A stretch of DNA of 64,000 nt from Paenalcaligenes suwonensis (GCF_011290505.1 NZ_JAANPV010000010.1:1-64000); one strand, 5' to 3'. Positions 33,850-44,317 are shown, counted from the stretch's first letter. Made by a program: numbers and translations. The notes: a model not told the origin generated them from the letters alone.

Positions 33850-33986
33850 TACAGCCCTCCTGATATGGCACTACACAACACTACGATTAGTCTCTTGTAT
33901 TCTATGCAGTAAATAAGACGCTTTCTTTACAACCATGCAGGGTTTTCCACATACAACCAAAGTCGCCTATTACCAAATAAAGTCTC

Positions 33987-34010
33987 GTTCTATATTGGAC
34001 GCCATAGAAC
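33987..34010. promoter_or_regulatory. Inverted repeat upstream of the DUF485-actP operon
   Basis: GTTCTAT-N10-ATAGAAC, 71 bp before the ATG of the DUF485 gene. The position suits an activator site; the LuxR-type regulator encoded just downstream of actP is the obvious candidate, by inference. Confidence 0.4.
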
Positions 34011-34080
34011 GCAATAAAGCGTCAAACTTGGCGACCTAGCCAAGGTAGATGTACAAACATCCATCCATTAGGAGACAAGT

Positions 34081-34392
34081 ATGGCATCACCCAATGATGT
34101 TGTATCGGCGGTGTTGCAGCATCCTGCCTATCAGGAACTGCTGCGACGGAGGACTCGCTTAAGCTTTATATTTTTCTTCATCACCTTGGTCATTTATGCT
34201 GGTTTCATTCTGACTCTGGCTTTTGATCCCACGTTATTTGGCTCGCCTGTAGGTTCCCTCACTATCTCTATCGGCATTATGACCGCCATTTTTGTGGCCA
34301 TCAGTGCGGTAGTGCTGATTTCTATCTACGTCTACATTTCCAACAAGATATTTGATCCATTGTTGGCAAAAATCGTGAGGGATGTAACATGA
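34081..34392 (+). CDS. DUF485 inner-membrane protein (YjcH-like)
   Basis: A 103-residue protein with two membrane spans (about residues 25-48 and 60-85) and a short N-terminal helix ending in [16 protein letters not shown], the DUF485 pattern. It is almost always encoded directly before actP, as here, with a four-base overlap. It is probably an accessory subunit of the acetate symporter. AGGAGAC lies shortly before ATG. Confidence 0.93.
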   Translation: MASPNDVVSAVLQHPAYQELLRRRTRLSFIFFFITLVIYAGFILTLAFDPTLFGSPVGSLTISIGIMTAIFVAISAVVLISIYVYISNKIFDPLLAKIVRDVT

Positions 34393-36053
34393 AGAAAAAC
34401 GTACTTCCCATCGCTTTGATGCTCAGTTTGCTGAGCACCCCCGTCATGGCAGCCCAAGGTGCGACCAGCACCTCTGCCATCGTCATGTTCCTAATCTTTA
34501 TCGCCGGGACCATGGTCATCACATGGTGGGCGGCTAAACGTACACGTACAACATCTGACTTCTACACGGCTGGTGGTGGCCTAACTGGTTTCCAAAACGG
34601 CTTGGCAATTGCTGGTGACTACCTATCCGCAGCGTCCTTCTTGGGTATTGCCGGTATGGTGTATGTGTCCGGCTTTGACGGCATTATTTACGCCATTGGC
34701 TTCTTGTTCGGCTGGCCTGTAGTGATGTTCTTAGTCGCTGAACGTCTACGTAACTTAGGTCGCTACAACTTCGCCGACGTCACGTCATTCCGTTTGGCCC
34801 AAACCCCTATGCGTGTTCTGGCTGCTAGCGCATCACTGCTGATTATTGCGCTGTACCTAATCGCTCAGATGGTAGGTGCAGGTAAGCTGATCGTGCTGTT
34901 GTTTGGCTTGGACTACAACGTTGCCGTCGTGATCGTAGGTGGTCTGATGATGATTTACGTAGCCTTTGGCGGCATGACAGCCACCACTTGGGTACAGATC
35001 ATTAAAGCCGTACTGATGCTATTTGGTGCCACGCTGATGGTAATTTTGGTACTGGCAGCCTTTAGCTGGGACATCGACTCCATCTTGGCTCGTGCGGTGG
35101 AAGTTCACCCTGACGGTGCGAAAATTTTGGCTCCTGGTTCACAAGTCAGTAGCAACCCACTTAACGCACTTTCCTTGGGTATTGCGTTAGCCTTCGGTAC
35201 TGCAGGCTTGCCCCACATCCTAATGCGTTTCTTTACCGTAGCCGATGCCAAAGAAGCTCGTAAATCGGTAATTTACGCCAGCAGCTTTATTGGCTACTTC
35301 TACCTGCTGACCTTCATTATTGGTTTTGGTGCTATCGCTCTGTTGTGGCAACACCCTGAGTACTTCCACACCGGCCCTGACGGTAAGTTCAACATGCTAA
35401 CCAACCTAATTGGTGGTACCAACATGGTGGCGGTGCACTTGGCGAATGCTGTGGGTGGCAACCTTCTGCTGGGCTTCTTGGCTGCTGTAACCTTCGCGAC
35501 GATTGTGGCGGTGGTAGCCGGTTTGGCACTGGCTGGTGCAGCGGCAATTTCGCACGACTTGTACGCTAACGTGATTGCTAAAGGCCGTGCTACAGAACGC
35601 GACCAAATGCGTATCTCTCGTATTTCAACCATTGTGTTGGGTGTGCTCGCCATCTTGCTGGGTATTATTTTCGAAAACCAAAACGTAGCCTTTATGGTGG
35701 GCTTGGCTTTCGCGATTGCAGCAAGTGCTAACTTCCCTGTGCTGGTACTGTCCATTTCATGGCGTGGTTGTACGACACGGGGCGCAACCATCGGTGGCTT
35801 CTTGGGTCTGATCGTCGCCACTGGCTGGGTGGTACTCAGTTCAACAGTATGGGTAGATGTGTTTGGCTTCGCCACACCTATTACCCCCTTCCCTAACCCA
35901 GGTATTCTGTCTATCCCATTGGCATTCTTAGCGATCTGGTTCTTCTCTATCACCGATACTAGCGAACGTGCCAAAACAGAGAAAGCGGCATTTGATGCAC
36001 TGACTGTACGCAGTCAAACCGGTATTGGTGCCTCAGCTGCATCCCAGCACTAA
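34389..36053 (+). CDS. actP: Cation/acetate symporter ActP
   Basis: A 554-residue sodium:solute symporter (SSS family) that takes up acetate and related short monocarboxylates. An N-terminal signal-like segment ([21 protein letters not shown]) precedes about thirteen spans. Family segments include [33 protein letters not shown] and [15 protein letters not shown]. It is translationally coupled to the DUF485 gene and followed by a strong terminator, then by a two-component system of the type known to control acetate uptake. Confidence 0.96.
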   Translation: MKKNVLPIALMLSLLSTPVMAAQGATSTSAIVMFLIFIAGTMVITWWAAKRTRTTSDFYTAGGGLTGFQNGLAIAGDYLSAASFLGIAGMVYVSGFDGIIYAIGFLFGWPVVMFLVAERLRNLGRYNFADVTSFRLAQTPMRVLAASASLLIIALYLIAQMVGAGKLIVLLFGLDYNVAVVIVGGLMMIYVAFGGMTATTWVQIIKAVLMLFGATLMVILVLAAFSWDIDSILARAVEVHPDGAKILAPGSQVSSNPLNALSLGIALAFGTAGLPHILMRFFTVADAKEARKSVIYASSFIGYFYLLTFIIGFGAIALLWQHPEYFHTGPDGKFNMLTNLIGGTNMVAVHLANAVGGNLLLGFLAAVTFATIVAVVAGLALAGAAAISHDLYANVIAKGRATERDQMRISRISTIVLGVLAILLGIIFENQNVAFMVGLAFAIAASANFPVLVLSISWRGCTTRGATIGGFLGLIVATGWVVLSSTVWVDVFGFATPITPFPNPGILSIPLAFLAIWFFSITDTSERAKTEKAAFDALTVRSQTGIGASAASQH

Positions 36054-36080
36054 GTCCTAAAGCAGGCATTGTGCACTGTC

Positions 36081-36110
36081 AAGCAGGGTACTTCGGTACC
36101 CTGCTTTTTT
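36081..36110 (+). terminator. Terminator after actP
   Basis: AAGCAGGGTAC/GTACCCTGCTT around a TTCG tetraloop, followed by six T. Confidence 0.93.
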
Positions 36111-36172
36111 CTGTAAATCTGTTATCTTTAGTTATGCACAATACCTCAACTTCCTTATGGCAGCACACTGGT

Positions 36173-36832
36173 ATGAACGAACTACTCATTGCTGATGATC
36201 ACCCCCTGTTCCGCGAAGCTCTACGTGGCGTCGTGGCTAACCTGTTTCCTGGCACTACCATTCACGAAGCAGATCGTATTTCAGCCCTTTACGAATTGGT
36301 TGAACACACACCAGACGCCGACCTTCTGCTGTTGGATTTAAATATCCCAGGAGCTATAGGCTTTAGTGCTTTAGTGCATTTACGGGCGAACTATCCCTCA
36401 CTACCCATTGTCGTTGTGTCTGCGCATGAAGACCCTCACTTGATACGTCGCGCGTTGGATCATGGTGCGATGGGCTACATCCCCAAATCTGTGGATACCA
36501 GCACACTTAGCGAGGCTCTACGCGAAATTCTAAATGGTGGCACATGGGCCCCAGAGTTAGGCCACGCTATACCCGGTATAGATGCCGATGAAAAACACGC
36601 CGCCGCCCAACTGCGTGAGCTCACCCCACAACAGTTCCGCGTTTTACAAATGGTGGGCACGGGGCAACTGAACAAACAAATCGCGCACGAACTGGGTGTT
36701 TCCGAAGCCACCATTAAAGCGCACATGACGGCAATATTGCGCAAACTAGGAGCATCAAACAGAACACAAGCTGTGCTCATCGCCAACAAATTAGGGCTAC
36801 AAGAAAAAGAGCAGGTCTTAGTAGACGAATAA
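36173..36832 (+). CDS. crbR: LuxR-type response regulator (CrbR-like)
   Basis: A NarL/FixJ response regulator of 219 residues. The receiver domain opens MNELLIADDHPLFREAL, has the phospho-acceptor Asp in LLLLDLNIPG, and is followed by a LuxR helix-turn-helix (LTPQQFRVLQMVGTGQLNKQ...ATIKAHMTAILRKLGA). The start at 36173 matches the domain boundary; an upstream ATG at 36134 is possible, and neither has a Shine-Dalgarno sequence. In Vibrio and Pseudomonas the CrbS/CrbR pair activates acetate genes; the adjacency to actP and the convergent CrbS-like kinase support that role here. Confidence 0.9.
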   Translation: MNELLIADDHPLFREALRGVVANLFPGTTIHEADRISALYELVEHTPDADLLLLDLNIPGAIGFSALVHLRANYPSLPIVVVSAHEDPHLIRRALDHGAMGYIPKSVDTSTLSEALREILNGGTWAPELGHAIPGIDADEKHAAAQLRELTPQQFRVLQMVGTGQLNKQIAHELGVSEATIKAHMTAILRKLGASNRTQAVLIANKLGLQEKEQVLVDE

Positions 36833-36889
36833 ACGGCGCATAAGCTATGCACCTATGCGCCGCCATCTAGCCTGCTAAACATAGCGCAG

Positions 36890-39800
36890 CTACGTCACCC
36901 TACCCATCTGAGCCGACAAGAAAGCCCGTAACGAAGCGGGTTTTACCGGCTTTGTCAGCACCGGATACCCTTTTTGTTTAGCAGCTGTTTTAAGCTCGTC
37001 ACTACCATCCGCTGTCAGCAACACACCAGGAATACCCGGCGCTATATTGCTTAATAGCTCTAGTGCTTCCAAGCCATTTAGCCTGTCGTGCAGATGGTAA
37101 TCCGCTAATAACACATGCGGTTCATCAGCCATTTTTTCTAAGGCCTGATCCACGGTAGTCGCCATAATACTGTGCACACCCCAGCGCGAAAGCAGTTCCT
37201 CCATACCGGAAATAATATCGGGATCGTTATCCAAACACAGCACACGCAACCCTTTCAGTGGCTGTGCACTATTACCCGCATCTGACACTACGGTATGCGG
37301 CTGCTGTGCTGGTGCGGGAGCTCGTGGTACGGAAATAGCAAACACACTGCCCTTGCCTACTTCTGAGTCGGCATCCAACTTATGGCCTAACAACAGTGAA
37401 ATACGCTGACAAATAGACAGCCCTAAACCTAAGCCTCTACCATCCCAATCAAAAGGCTGTTCGTAGCGGTGAAACTCAGCGTAAATTTGTTTAACGTGCT
37501 GTGGCGGAATACCTTGCCCTGAATCCCACACTTGAAACACGATATTTTCACCCTGCCGTCTAGCCCCCACCACAATCCTACCTTCCTTGGTGTAACGCAG
37601 TGCATTGGCTAAGAAGTTCTGCAATACTCTGCGCAGCAAACGTAAGTCACTACGCACATACACCGTAGGCGCATGCACACGCAACTTTAGCCCACGCCTC
37701 AAGGCCATAGGCGCATATTGATCTGCCAAATGGTGCAACAGCTTAGACACGTTGATCACTTCTATTTCGGGCTTCAACACCCCTGCATCTAGCCTAGAGA
37801 TATCCAGCAGCCCTTCCAACAAATCTTCAGCCGTACGCAATGCGGTATCAATGCGTTCAGCCAGTCTAGGCATTTCCTCTACCTCATCCGTCTCTCGCAG
37901 CGCTGATGCAAACAGACGTGCTGCATTAATAGGCTGTAAAACGTCGTGGCTAACGGCCGTTAAGAAACGTGTGCGAGATTCCTGCGCTTTTTCCGCTTCG
38001 CGTGTGCGCTCTGCTACTCGCTGCTCTAGTGTTTCGTTGATATCTCGTAACTCGCGCTCTACCTTTACGTAATGTGAAATGTCGCTGTAGCTGGTCACAT
38101 AACCACCACCAGGCAAGGGCCGCCCCCTAAGCTCAATTACCTTATCGTTCAGCGTACGCTGACTCACATAGGAAGAGCCATTGCGCATAAAAGTAATGCG
38201 CCGCTGTATGGCCTCATCCATATCATGTGCTGCACTATTGATCTTGCCCCGCTCGGCATTAAAGCGCAGCAAGTCCTCAACCGGTCGGCCCACATAGAGC
38301 ATCCCTACCGGAAAGCGAAACAGTTGTTGATAGTTTTGATTCCACGCCACTAGCCGCATTTGGGAATCCACCACACTGACCGCCTGATCGATGTTTTCCA
38401 GCGTGCTCATCAAAATATCGCGATTAAAGCGTAAGGCCTGCCCGGCTTCGTCTAGTACAGCCACAACGGTGGCAAGCTCCATCCCCGAACCACGCAATGC
38501 ACTGGTAATCGCCAAACGTGCAGATGCTGCCCCCACTACAGCCGCCAACAATAGCTCTGTAAAATGCACCCATTCGCTATCGGCACGCAAATCGGGGGAC
38601 AAGGTTTGATTGCGTTGTAAGGCCCTATCCCTAAACGCACGATTCGCCATCTTCTCGCCCGTAATACGCTCGGCCAACACCAGTAGATCGTTCACCAACA
38701 AACTGCCGTACCACTGTTGTGGGGCAAGTTTTTGACGCTCGGCATACGGGTCTAAAAAAGGCTCAGCACGCAAACGCTCTCCTAACCCTGGTCTACGACG
38801 CAACGATACCCATAAGAACGCGCTGACGTTACAGAGCAACGACCAGAATGTGCCATGGGTTAAGGGATCCCAATCGCCAAGGCCAAACAACTGCGTAGGA
38901 CGTAACCAGCTAAGCCCCCACGGCCCTCTGCTTAACCACTGATCATTAAACCAACCGGCTTCAGTTAGTACAGGCAGGAACAAGGTGTATATCCAGAAGG
39001 CAAAACCCAGAATCAACCCTGCCTCTACACCTTGCCTACTCGCACCACGCCAGTACAAACCACCGATCAAACTCGGTGCAAACTGCGCTACCGCGGCAAA
39101 GGCTAATAAACCATACGACGCCAAGGCGGTATCGGTATTACTTAACATGTAATAGCCATAGGCAGCACCAGCCAACGCCATAATGGCTAAACGTCGAATC
39201 CATAGCACCGTAGATGCCACGTTGCCTTGGTCGTACTGCACCCAGCCACGGCGCAGCATAAAAGGCATCACCAAGTCATTACTAATCATGGTGGACAGGG
39301 CTACGCTGGTCACAATCACCATCCCTGTCGCCGCGGAAAATCCGCCTATGTACACCATTAACGCCAAGCCTAACTGGTTCTCGGATAGCGGTAGCAGCAG
39401 CATAAAACTGTCGGGTGCCATACCATCCACTCCCAACATGCTGGCACCTACCGCCGCAATGGGCAGCACCATTAAGCTAATAATGACTAAATAAGCACCA
39501 AACAACCACCGTGCTCTACGTATATCCGAGACATCGCCACACTCCACAATGGCCACATGAAACTGCCGTGGCAAGCAAAGAATGGCCGCAAAGGCCAATA
39601 AGGTTTGGCCCACAAACCCTATGGGTGGCGCATTCACCAATAACTCGTGAATGGCCTCGTTCATGTTGAGTTCATTGCCACCAAACCAACTGACAGCAAA
39701 CAAGCCTACCGCCAAGAGCGCCACCAGTTTCACTAAAGATTCAAAGGCAACAGCCAGCATCAACCCCGGGCGATGCTCGGTCGCATCCACCTGACGCGTA

Positions 39801-40324
39801 CCAAACAAAATAGAAAAAAGCGCCATTAAAATGGCCACATATAAGGCAGGATCACCCAACACGCTGGTGTACATGTCAGTGTCCGTCAGCACCCGCAAAC
39901 TGAGCGCTACCGCTTTATATTGCAATGCCAAGTACGGCACTGCGGCAACCGTTGCAATCAATGCCACCAAAGCCGCTAAGCGTTGAGATCGCCCAAAACG
40001 GTTAGCAATAAAGTCAGCAATGGATACGGTGTTTTGTGACTGAGCCACTAACGCCAAGCGCTCAACAATGCGCCAGCCAAAAAGCAGCATCAACATAGGC
40101 CCCAAGTAGATGGGTAAAAAGCCTACGCCATAGCGCATGGCTGAACCTACGGCACCGTAAAACGTCCACGACGAGCAATACACAGCCAACGCTAAACTGT
40201 AGACCACTGGCCTCAGCCATGGTCGTTGTGGGTACAAAGGTCGACGGTCTCCTATCCACGCTATGGCAAATAACAACGCCGCATAGACCAGTGATGCTAG
40301 GACCACCCATGCCGGTTCCATCAA
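36890..40324 (-). CDS. crbS: Transporter-fused hybrid histidine kinase (CrbS-like)
   Basis: An 1144-residue sensor that combines a transporter with a kinase. Residues 1-500 form an SLC5-like sodium:solute symporter with about thirteen spans. A linker (STAC-like) region follows at about 520-640, then a PAS domain (about 645-750), a coiled coil, HisKA with the phospho-His in SHDVLQPINAARLF (about residue 800), HATPase (QNFLANALRY, then RGLGLGLSICQRI), and a C-terminal receiver with its Asp in LLADYHLHD. This is the CrbS/CbrA-type build, in which transport or binding of the substrate (acetate in CrbS) is linked to phosphorylation. It converges on crbR. Confidence 0.93.
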   Translation of the reverse strand: MMEPAWVVLASLVYAALLFAIAWIGDRRPLYPQRPWLRPVVYSLALAVYCSSWTFYGAVGSAMRYGVGFLPIYLGPMLMLLFGWRIVERLALVAQSQNTVSIADFIANRFGRSQRLAALVALIATVAAVPYLALQYKAVALSLRVLTDTDMYTSVLGDPALYVAILMALFSILFGTRQVDATEHRPGLMLAVAFESLVKLVALLAVGLFAVSWFGGNELNMNEAIHELLVNAPPIGFVGQTLLAFAAILCLPRQFHVAIVECGDVSDIRRARWLFGAYLVIISLMVLPIAAVGASMLGVDGMAPDSFMLLLPLSENQLGLALMVYIGGFSAATGMVIVTSVALSTMISNDLVMPFMLRRGWVQYDQGNVASTVLWIRRLAIMALAGAAYGYYMLSNTDTALASYGLLAFAAVAQFAPSLIGGLYWRGASRQGVEAGLILGFAFWIYTLFLPVLTEAGWFNDQWLSRGPWGLSWLRPTQLFGLGDWDPLTHGTFWSLLCNVSAFLWVSLRRRPGLGERLRAEPFLDPYAERQKLAPQQWYGSLLVNDLLVLAERITGEKMANRAFRDRALQRNQTLSPDLRADSEWVHFTELLLAAVVGAASARLAITSALRGSGMELATVVAVLDEAGQALRFNRDILMSTLENIDQAVSVVDSQMRLVAWNQNYQQLFRFPVGMLYVGRPVEDLLRFNAERGKINSAAHDMDEAIQRRITFMRNGSSYVSQRTLNDKVIELRGRPLPGGGYVTSYSDISHYVKVERELRDINETLEQRVAERTREAEKAQESRTRFLTAVSHDVLQPINAARLFASALRETDEVEEMPRLAERIDTALRTAEDLLEGLLDISRLDAGVLKPEIEVINVSKLLHHLADQYAPMALRRGLKLRVHAPTVYVRSDLRLLRRVLQNFLANALRYTKEGRIVVGARRQGENIVFQVWDSGQGIPPQHVKQIYAEFHRYEQPFDWDGRGLGLGLSICQRISLLLGHKLDADSEVGKGSVFAISVPRAPAPAQQPHTVVSDAGNSAQPLKGLRVLCLDNDPDIISGMEELLSRWGVHSIMATTVDQALEKMADEPHVLLADYHLHDRLNGLEALELLSNIAPGIPGVLLTADGSDELKTAAKQKGYPVLTKPVKPASLRAFLSAQMGRVT

Positions 40325-40408
40325 GCTTGTCTCCTACTTTGGTAGTAGTTGTTCTCAGGATCGAAAGTCAACGGCAATAATAGTGCTATACAGCTAGGGG
40401 GTTACATC

Positions 40409-42328
40409 ATGCACCACCACGCACCAGACTCCATCCCTTCCTCGGTATCCGAGGCACAACAATTTATTATTCAGGCACTACGGCCTCATGCGCCGTTTAA
40501 CCAGATGCAGCCGCCTCATCTGCAGTATCTGGTTGCGCACAGTCAGCAACAGCACTTTACACCCGGTAGTATTGTACTTGCCCCTGAAATGGGTCAAGTT
40601 CAGCACTGGTTTTTACTGATAGAGGGTACCATTTGTGCCCAGCGTTCCGCCATCCCTGATGACCAAGCATTTTATTTAGGCAGCGGTGACAGCTTCCCCT
40701 TGGTTGCTCTGCAGGAAGAGCGTGCTACCCGTACCCATTACATTGCGCAAAGTGCATGCACCTGCTTACTGCTGCCGCGCGATGCTTTTACACACCTGCT
40801 AAGCGAATCAGAGCCCTTCAAGCTTTTCATGCAAGAAGGCAGTGCTGTGCTGCTAGACAAACTGCGCAAACAGGCACGCTTACAACATTGGCAAGAACAG
40901 CACCCTGACACCAGCTTAAATACCCCTTTAGCTCACTTTGTTCAGCATGCTCCCATTAGCTGTCATGCTGAAAACAGTTTGGCTGAAGTGGTCGCGATGA
41001 TGCACGAGCATAATATCAGCAGCGTGGCGATTACCGACCCCAACCACCATCTGCAAGGTATCTTCACGCTGAGGGATTTACGCCGGGTATTTAGCCAAAA
41101 TCTTGCCGAACGTGATCAGCCCATTGGGCAATTAATGACGCAGTCACCGTTTTACTTAAGCCCTCGGCACACCGCCTACGATGCGGCCATGCTGATGATT
41201 CAGCACCATATAGGACATATTTGTGTATGTGAGGGGCAACGGCTGGTAGGTGTGCTGTCTGAGCGAGACTTATTCGACTTACAACGCATTAATCTGGTGC
41301 AGCTCTCGCGTGCCCTACGTCATGCCGACACCCTAGCCGACCTACAGCAACTACGGCTACGCATTCCACGCTTGGTACAAGCCATGCTGGCCAACGAAGC
41401 CAGTGCCACGCAGATCACGCACCTGATTACGCAGCTGAATGACCATAGCACCATACGCGTTATTGAGCTGACGTTAGCCGAACAACCTACTGAGCTGCCC
41501 CGCTTTTGTTGGCTGTCTTTTGGTAGTGAAGGACGTCACGAACAGACCTTGCTGACTGACCAAGACAACGGCCTGCTGTTTTATCCACCAGAAGGCATGT
41601 CGTCGGATGCATGCAGAACCTTGCTATTACCCGTTGCTAACCATATTAATCATGCCTTAGACAGTTGTGGGCTAACTCTGTGCACAGGGAACATCATGGC
41701 CAGTAACCCGGCCTTGTGTTTATCTGCGGAAGAATGGCTACACAAGTTTCGCCACATTATTTTGCAACCCGACCCCACGCACCTGTTACAAGGCAGTATT
41801 TTTTTCGACCTACGCGCCCTATGGGGGGATCAACATGGTGTGGACATGTTGCTGCCTGAGCTTTTAGCCATGGTTACTGACAGCCCACAGTTTCAGCGCA
41901 TGATGGCCAACAACGCACTACGTTACCGCTTACCCTTGCAAGGCCTTCTACAACGCCTAGGGAGCTTATTACAGGCCAATGAGCCGGTAGTAGACCTTAA
42001 GGCTGGTGCCCTTAGCCCCTTTGTAGACAGCGTGCGTATTTTCGCCCTCAGCAATGGTATTAGTGAAGCATCCACACTAGAGCGTTTGCACCAATTGGGT
42101 GAACACGGCATCTTCACCACAAATGACGCAAACGCTTTTCACGATGCCTACAGCTATCTACAATTGTTACGCTTACAGCTGCATCTGCGCCAAACGCAGC
42201 AGAATCAGCCTCTCAATAATCAGCTCCCCACCGCCGAGCTGAATCCCCTTGAGCGCCGCATGTTGCGGGAGTCCTTGCGCCAAGCCAAACATCTGCAAGA
42301 TTTACTCCGCCATCGCTATCAGCTATAA
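40409..42328 (+). CDS. cNMP-binding/CBS/DUF294 nucleotidyltransferase-like protein
   Basis: A 639-residue signalling protein. An N-terminal cyclic-nucleotide-binding fold (about residues 45-150), a CBS pair (about 190-310, with HNISSVAITDPNHHLQGIFTLRDLR), a DUF294 putative nucleotidyltransferase domain with GSEGRHEQTLLTDQDNGLLF (about 390-410), and a C-terminal substrate-binding domain. ATG at 40409 has AGGGGG seven bases upstream, better than the frame start at 40349. This family is repeatedly found beside actP and CrbS-like genes; its enzymatic activity is not established. It is divergent from crbS. Confidence 0.9.
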   Translation: MHHHAPDSIPSSVSEAQQFIIQALRPHAPFNQMQPPHLQYLVAHSQQQHFTPGSIVLAPEMGQVQHWFLLIEGTICAQRSAIPDDQAFYLGSGDSFPLVALQEERATRTHYIAQSACTCLLLPRDAFTHLLSESEPFKLFMQEGSAVLLDKLRKQARLQHWQEQHPDTSLNTPLAHFVQHAPISCHAENSLAEVVAMMHEHNISSVAITDPNHHLQGIFTLRDLRRVFSQNLAERDQPIGQLMTQSPFYLSPRHTAYDAAMLMIQHHIGHICVCEGQRLVGVLSERDLFDLQRINLVQLSRALRHADTLADLQQLRLRIPRLVQAMLANEASATQITHLITQLNDHSTIRVIELTLAEQPTELPRFCWLSFGSEGRHEQTLLTDQDNGLLFYPPEGMSSDACRTLLLPVANHINHALDSCGLTLCTGNIMASNPALCLSAEEWLHKFRHIILQPDPTHLLQGSIFFDLRALWGDQHGVDMLLPELLAMVTDSPQFQRMMANNALRYRLPLQGLLQRLGSLLQANEPVVDLKAGALSPFVDSVRIFALSNGISEASTLERLHQLGEHGIFTTNDANAFHDAYSYLQLLRLQLHLRQTQQNQPLNNQLPTAELNPLERRMLRESLRQAKHLQDLLRHRYQL

Positions 42329-42497
42329 AAAAACAGGCACTCTAACTAAAGGTGTATTTACGAAAGCACAAATTCGCTTTAAAACAGAATTAGCTTTTGA
42401 TTATTTTCAAACCACACTGTGACCACGGCCTAACCGCCACACATTACAAAAGAACCGCTTTACTGGGTCAGCCCAGACAAAGCAGTCAGGAGGAAAC

Positions 42498-44207
42498 ATG
42501 GAGAAGACACTGAATTTCGATCGCTATCCACAACAACCACACGGTGGAAAGCTAGTTAATCAGGTAGTACCCGCAGACAAAGTTCAAGCTGAAATCGAAC
42601 GCGCCCGTAAGCTGCCTTCTATTCGCGTAGACTTGGAAGCCGTGATCACCATCGAAATGATCACCACCGGCGTGCTGTCCCCAAACAAAGGCTTCATGAA
42701 CGAAGACGATTACAAGTCCGTTCTGACCTCTGGCCGTTTAGCCAATGGTGTGATCTGGCCTGTGCCACTTAGCTTTGCGCCTACCGGTGATCGCAACAAA
42801 GAAATCATCAAAAGCTTGTCTGTAGGTGGTGAAGTTGCACTGACCGATAGCCGCAACGAACCTGTTGCCATTCTAAGCATCGAAGATATTTTCGATTATG
42901 ACAAAGAAGAACGTGCACGCCAGTTGTTTGGCACCACTGACCGCAACCACCCAGGCGTAGACTCTATTTACCGCCGTATGGGTGATGTATCGCTGGGTGG
43001 TACCTTGCACCTGTTGCAACGCGTGGATTGGGGTCCGTTTGAGAAACTACGCCGCGAACCTAAAGATACGTGGCACCTCTTCTACGAAGAGAAGAAATTC
43101 AATTCGGTTGCCGGTTTCATTACAGGCGCCAACCCACTGCACCGTGGCCACGAGTACATTCACCGCAACGCACTAGAAGGCGTAGACGGTTTGTTCTTGC
43201 AACCACTGGTAGAAATGGCAAAACGTGAGTACGTGCGCCACGAATACCGCATGCTGGCCTACCGTAACGTGCTGGATACCTACTATCCAAAAGACCGCGC
43301 AATTTTGTCACCTCTGCGCGTGACCTATATTTTTGCGGGCCCACGCGAAACCATTCTGCACGCGCTGATCATGAAAAACTATGGGTGTACACACGCCCTG
43401 ATTGGCCGTGACCACGCGGGTATTGGTAGCTACTACGACAAATACGCTAGCCACAGTATTTTTGATCAGTTCAGCCCCAAAGAAATGGGTATTGATGTAC
43501 GCCTGTTCCACGAGGTGTTCTACTGCACACGCTGTGCTAGCCACGCTACTAGCGAAACCTGCCCACACGATGACCGCTTTAAACTGACTATCTCGGGTAC
43601 AGGTATTCGTGAAATGCTGCGTTACGGCATCATGCCACCTAAAGAAATTTGCCGTCCTGAATCGGTATTGTCCGCTATGCAAGGCGTACAACCTAAAGGC
43701 TTGGGCGATGATGGCGAAGCTATCCAACCTGTAGGAAAAGTGATTCAAGGCATGTTCCCGTACTACACCAAGTACACCCGTTTGGGTGGCATGCTGCGCA
43801 AAGAACCGCTGGATCCAGCGAAACTGACAGTACGCGACTTGGAAATTGCTAGCCACGATGCACGCCACCATGCAGGCGACGTCTACGCTGGTGTGTACAG
43901 CGAGTACAGTGCAGTCGTAGACCACAACCGCAGTATGCAACCATCGTGGATTGAAGATGCTCGCCAAGCGCTACGTTTCCAACAAGAACGCATTATCAGC
44001 GACTTGGAAGAAAAACTGGAGCAAGCTCCAGACGAGGCCTCCGACGAGTTCATGTACCAAGACAAGGTGGAAGTCGAACGCGAGCTGGAATCCGCACGCA
44101 ACTTGTTGGGCGATATCCCCTCGGTGATTTGCCGCGAACGTCTGGAAACTCGTACGTGGAACGTGTTGCCGTACAAACGCTACCGTGGCGCTGACAAAGA
44201 AGAGTAA
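42498..44207 (+). CDS. sat: ATP sulfurylase homologue (Sat) with altered sulfate-binding motif
   Basis: A 569-residue protein with the build of homomeric ATP sulfurylase: a PUA-like N-terminal domain (about 1-165) and a catalytic domain. HRGH (215-218), GRDHAG (303-308), a zinc-type Cys cluster (C343, C346, C355, then H357) and SGTGIREMLR are retained. The sulfate-site motif QxRNP, however, reads TGANP at 209-213, so both the Gln and the sulfate-contacting Arg are missing. A C-terminal extension of about 130 residues, partly coiled coil with many Glu, is not present in the roughly 400-residue enzymes. AGGAGG lies five bases before ATG. It stands alone, without APS reductase or kinase genes. 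It may still make APS or use another oxyanion. Confidence 0.85.
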   Translation: MEKTLNFDRYPQQPHGGKLVNQVVPADKVQAEIERARKLPSIRVDLEAVITIEMITTGVLSPNKGFMNEDDYKSVLTSGRLANGVIWPVPLSFAPTGDRNKEIIKSLSVGGEVALTDSRNEPVAILSIEDIFDYDKEERARQLFGTTDRNHPGVDSIYRRMGDVSLGGTLHLLQRVDWGPFEKLRREPKDTWHLFYEEKKFNSVAGFITGANPLHRGHEYIHRNALEGVDGLFLQPLVEMAKREYVRHEYRMLAYRNVLDTYYPKDRAILSPLRVTYIFAGPRETILHALIMKNYGCTHALIGRDHAGIGSYYDKYASHSIFDQFSPKEMGIDVRLFHEVFYCTRCASHATSETCPHDDRFKLTISGTGIREMLRYGIMPPKEICRPESVLSAMQGVQPKGLGDDGEAIQPVGKVIQGMFPYYTKYTRLGGMLRKEPLDPAKLTVRDLEIASHDARHHAGDVYAGVYSEYSAVVDHNRSMQPSWIEDARQALRFQQERIISDLEEKLEQAPDEASDEFMYQDKVEVERELESARNLLGDIPSVICRERLETRTWNVLPYKRYRGADKEE

Positions 44208-44236
44208 GCGTTAAGCCCTACTTCTTTGCCTTACTT

Positions 44237-44265
44237 ACCGCCATGCTTTTGCATGGCGGTTTTTA
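44237..44265 (+). terminator. Terminator after the sat-like gene
   Basis: ACCGCCATGC/GCATGGCGGT with a four-base loop, followed by TTTTATT. Confidence 0.9.
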
Positions 44266-44284
44266 TTGCCTGTGAATTACCCAT

Positions 44285-44317
44285 AAAAAAACCGGCACGC
44301 TATGCGTGCCGGTTTTC
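44285..44317. terminator. Terminator after icd
   Basis: AACCGGCACGC/GCGTGCCGGTT with a three-base loop; seven A on the left serve as the T run for icd on the minus strand. Confidence 0.9.

Noticed and set aside
35300-35974. A 224-codon minus-strand frame opposite actP
   Set aside because: Entirely antisense to a conserved transporter, with Lys/Pro/Ala-rich low-complexity translation and no start site.
43308-43967. A 219-codon minus-strand frame opposite the sat-like gene
   Set aside because: Shadow of a real gene; no ribosome site and no recognisable protein pattern.
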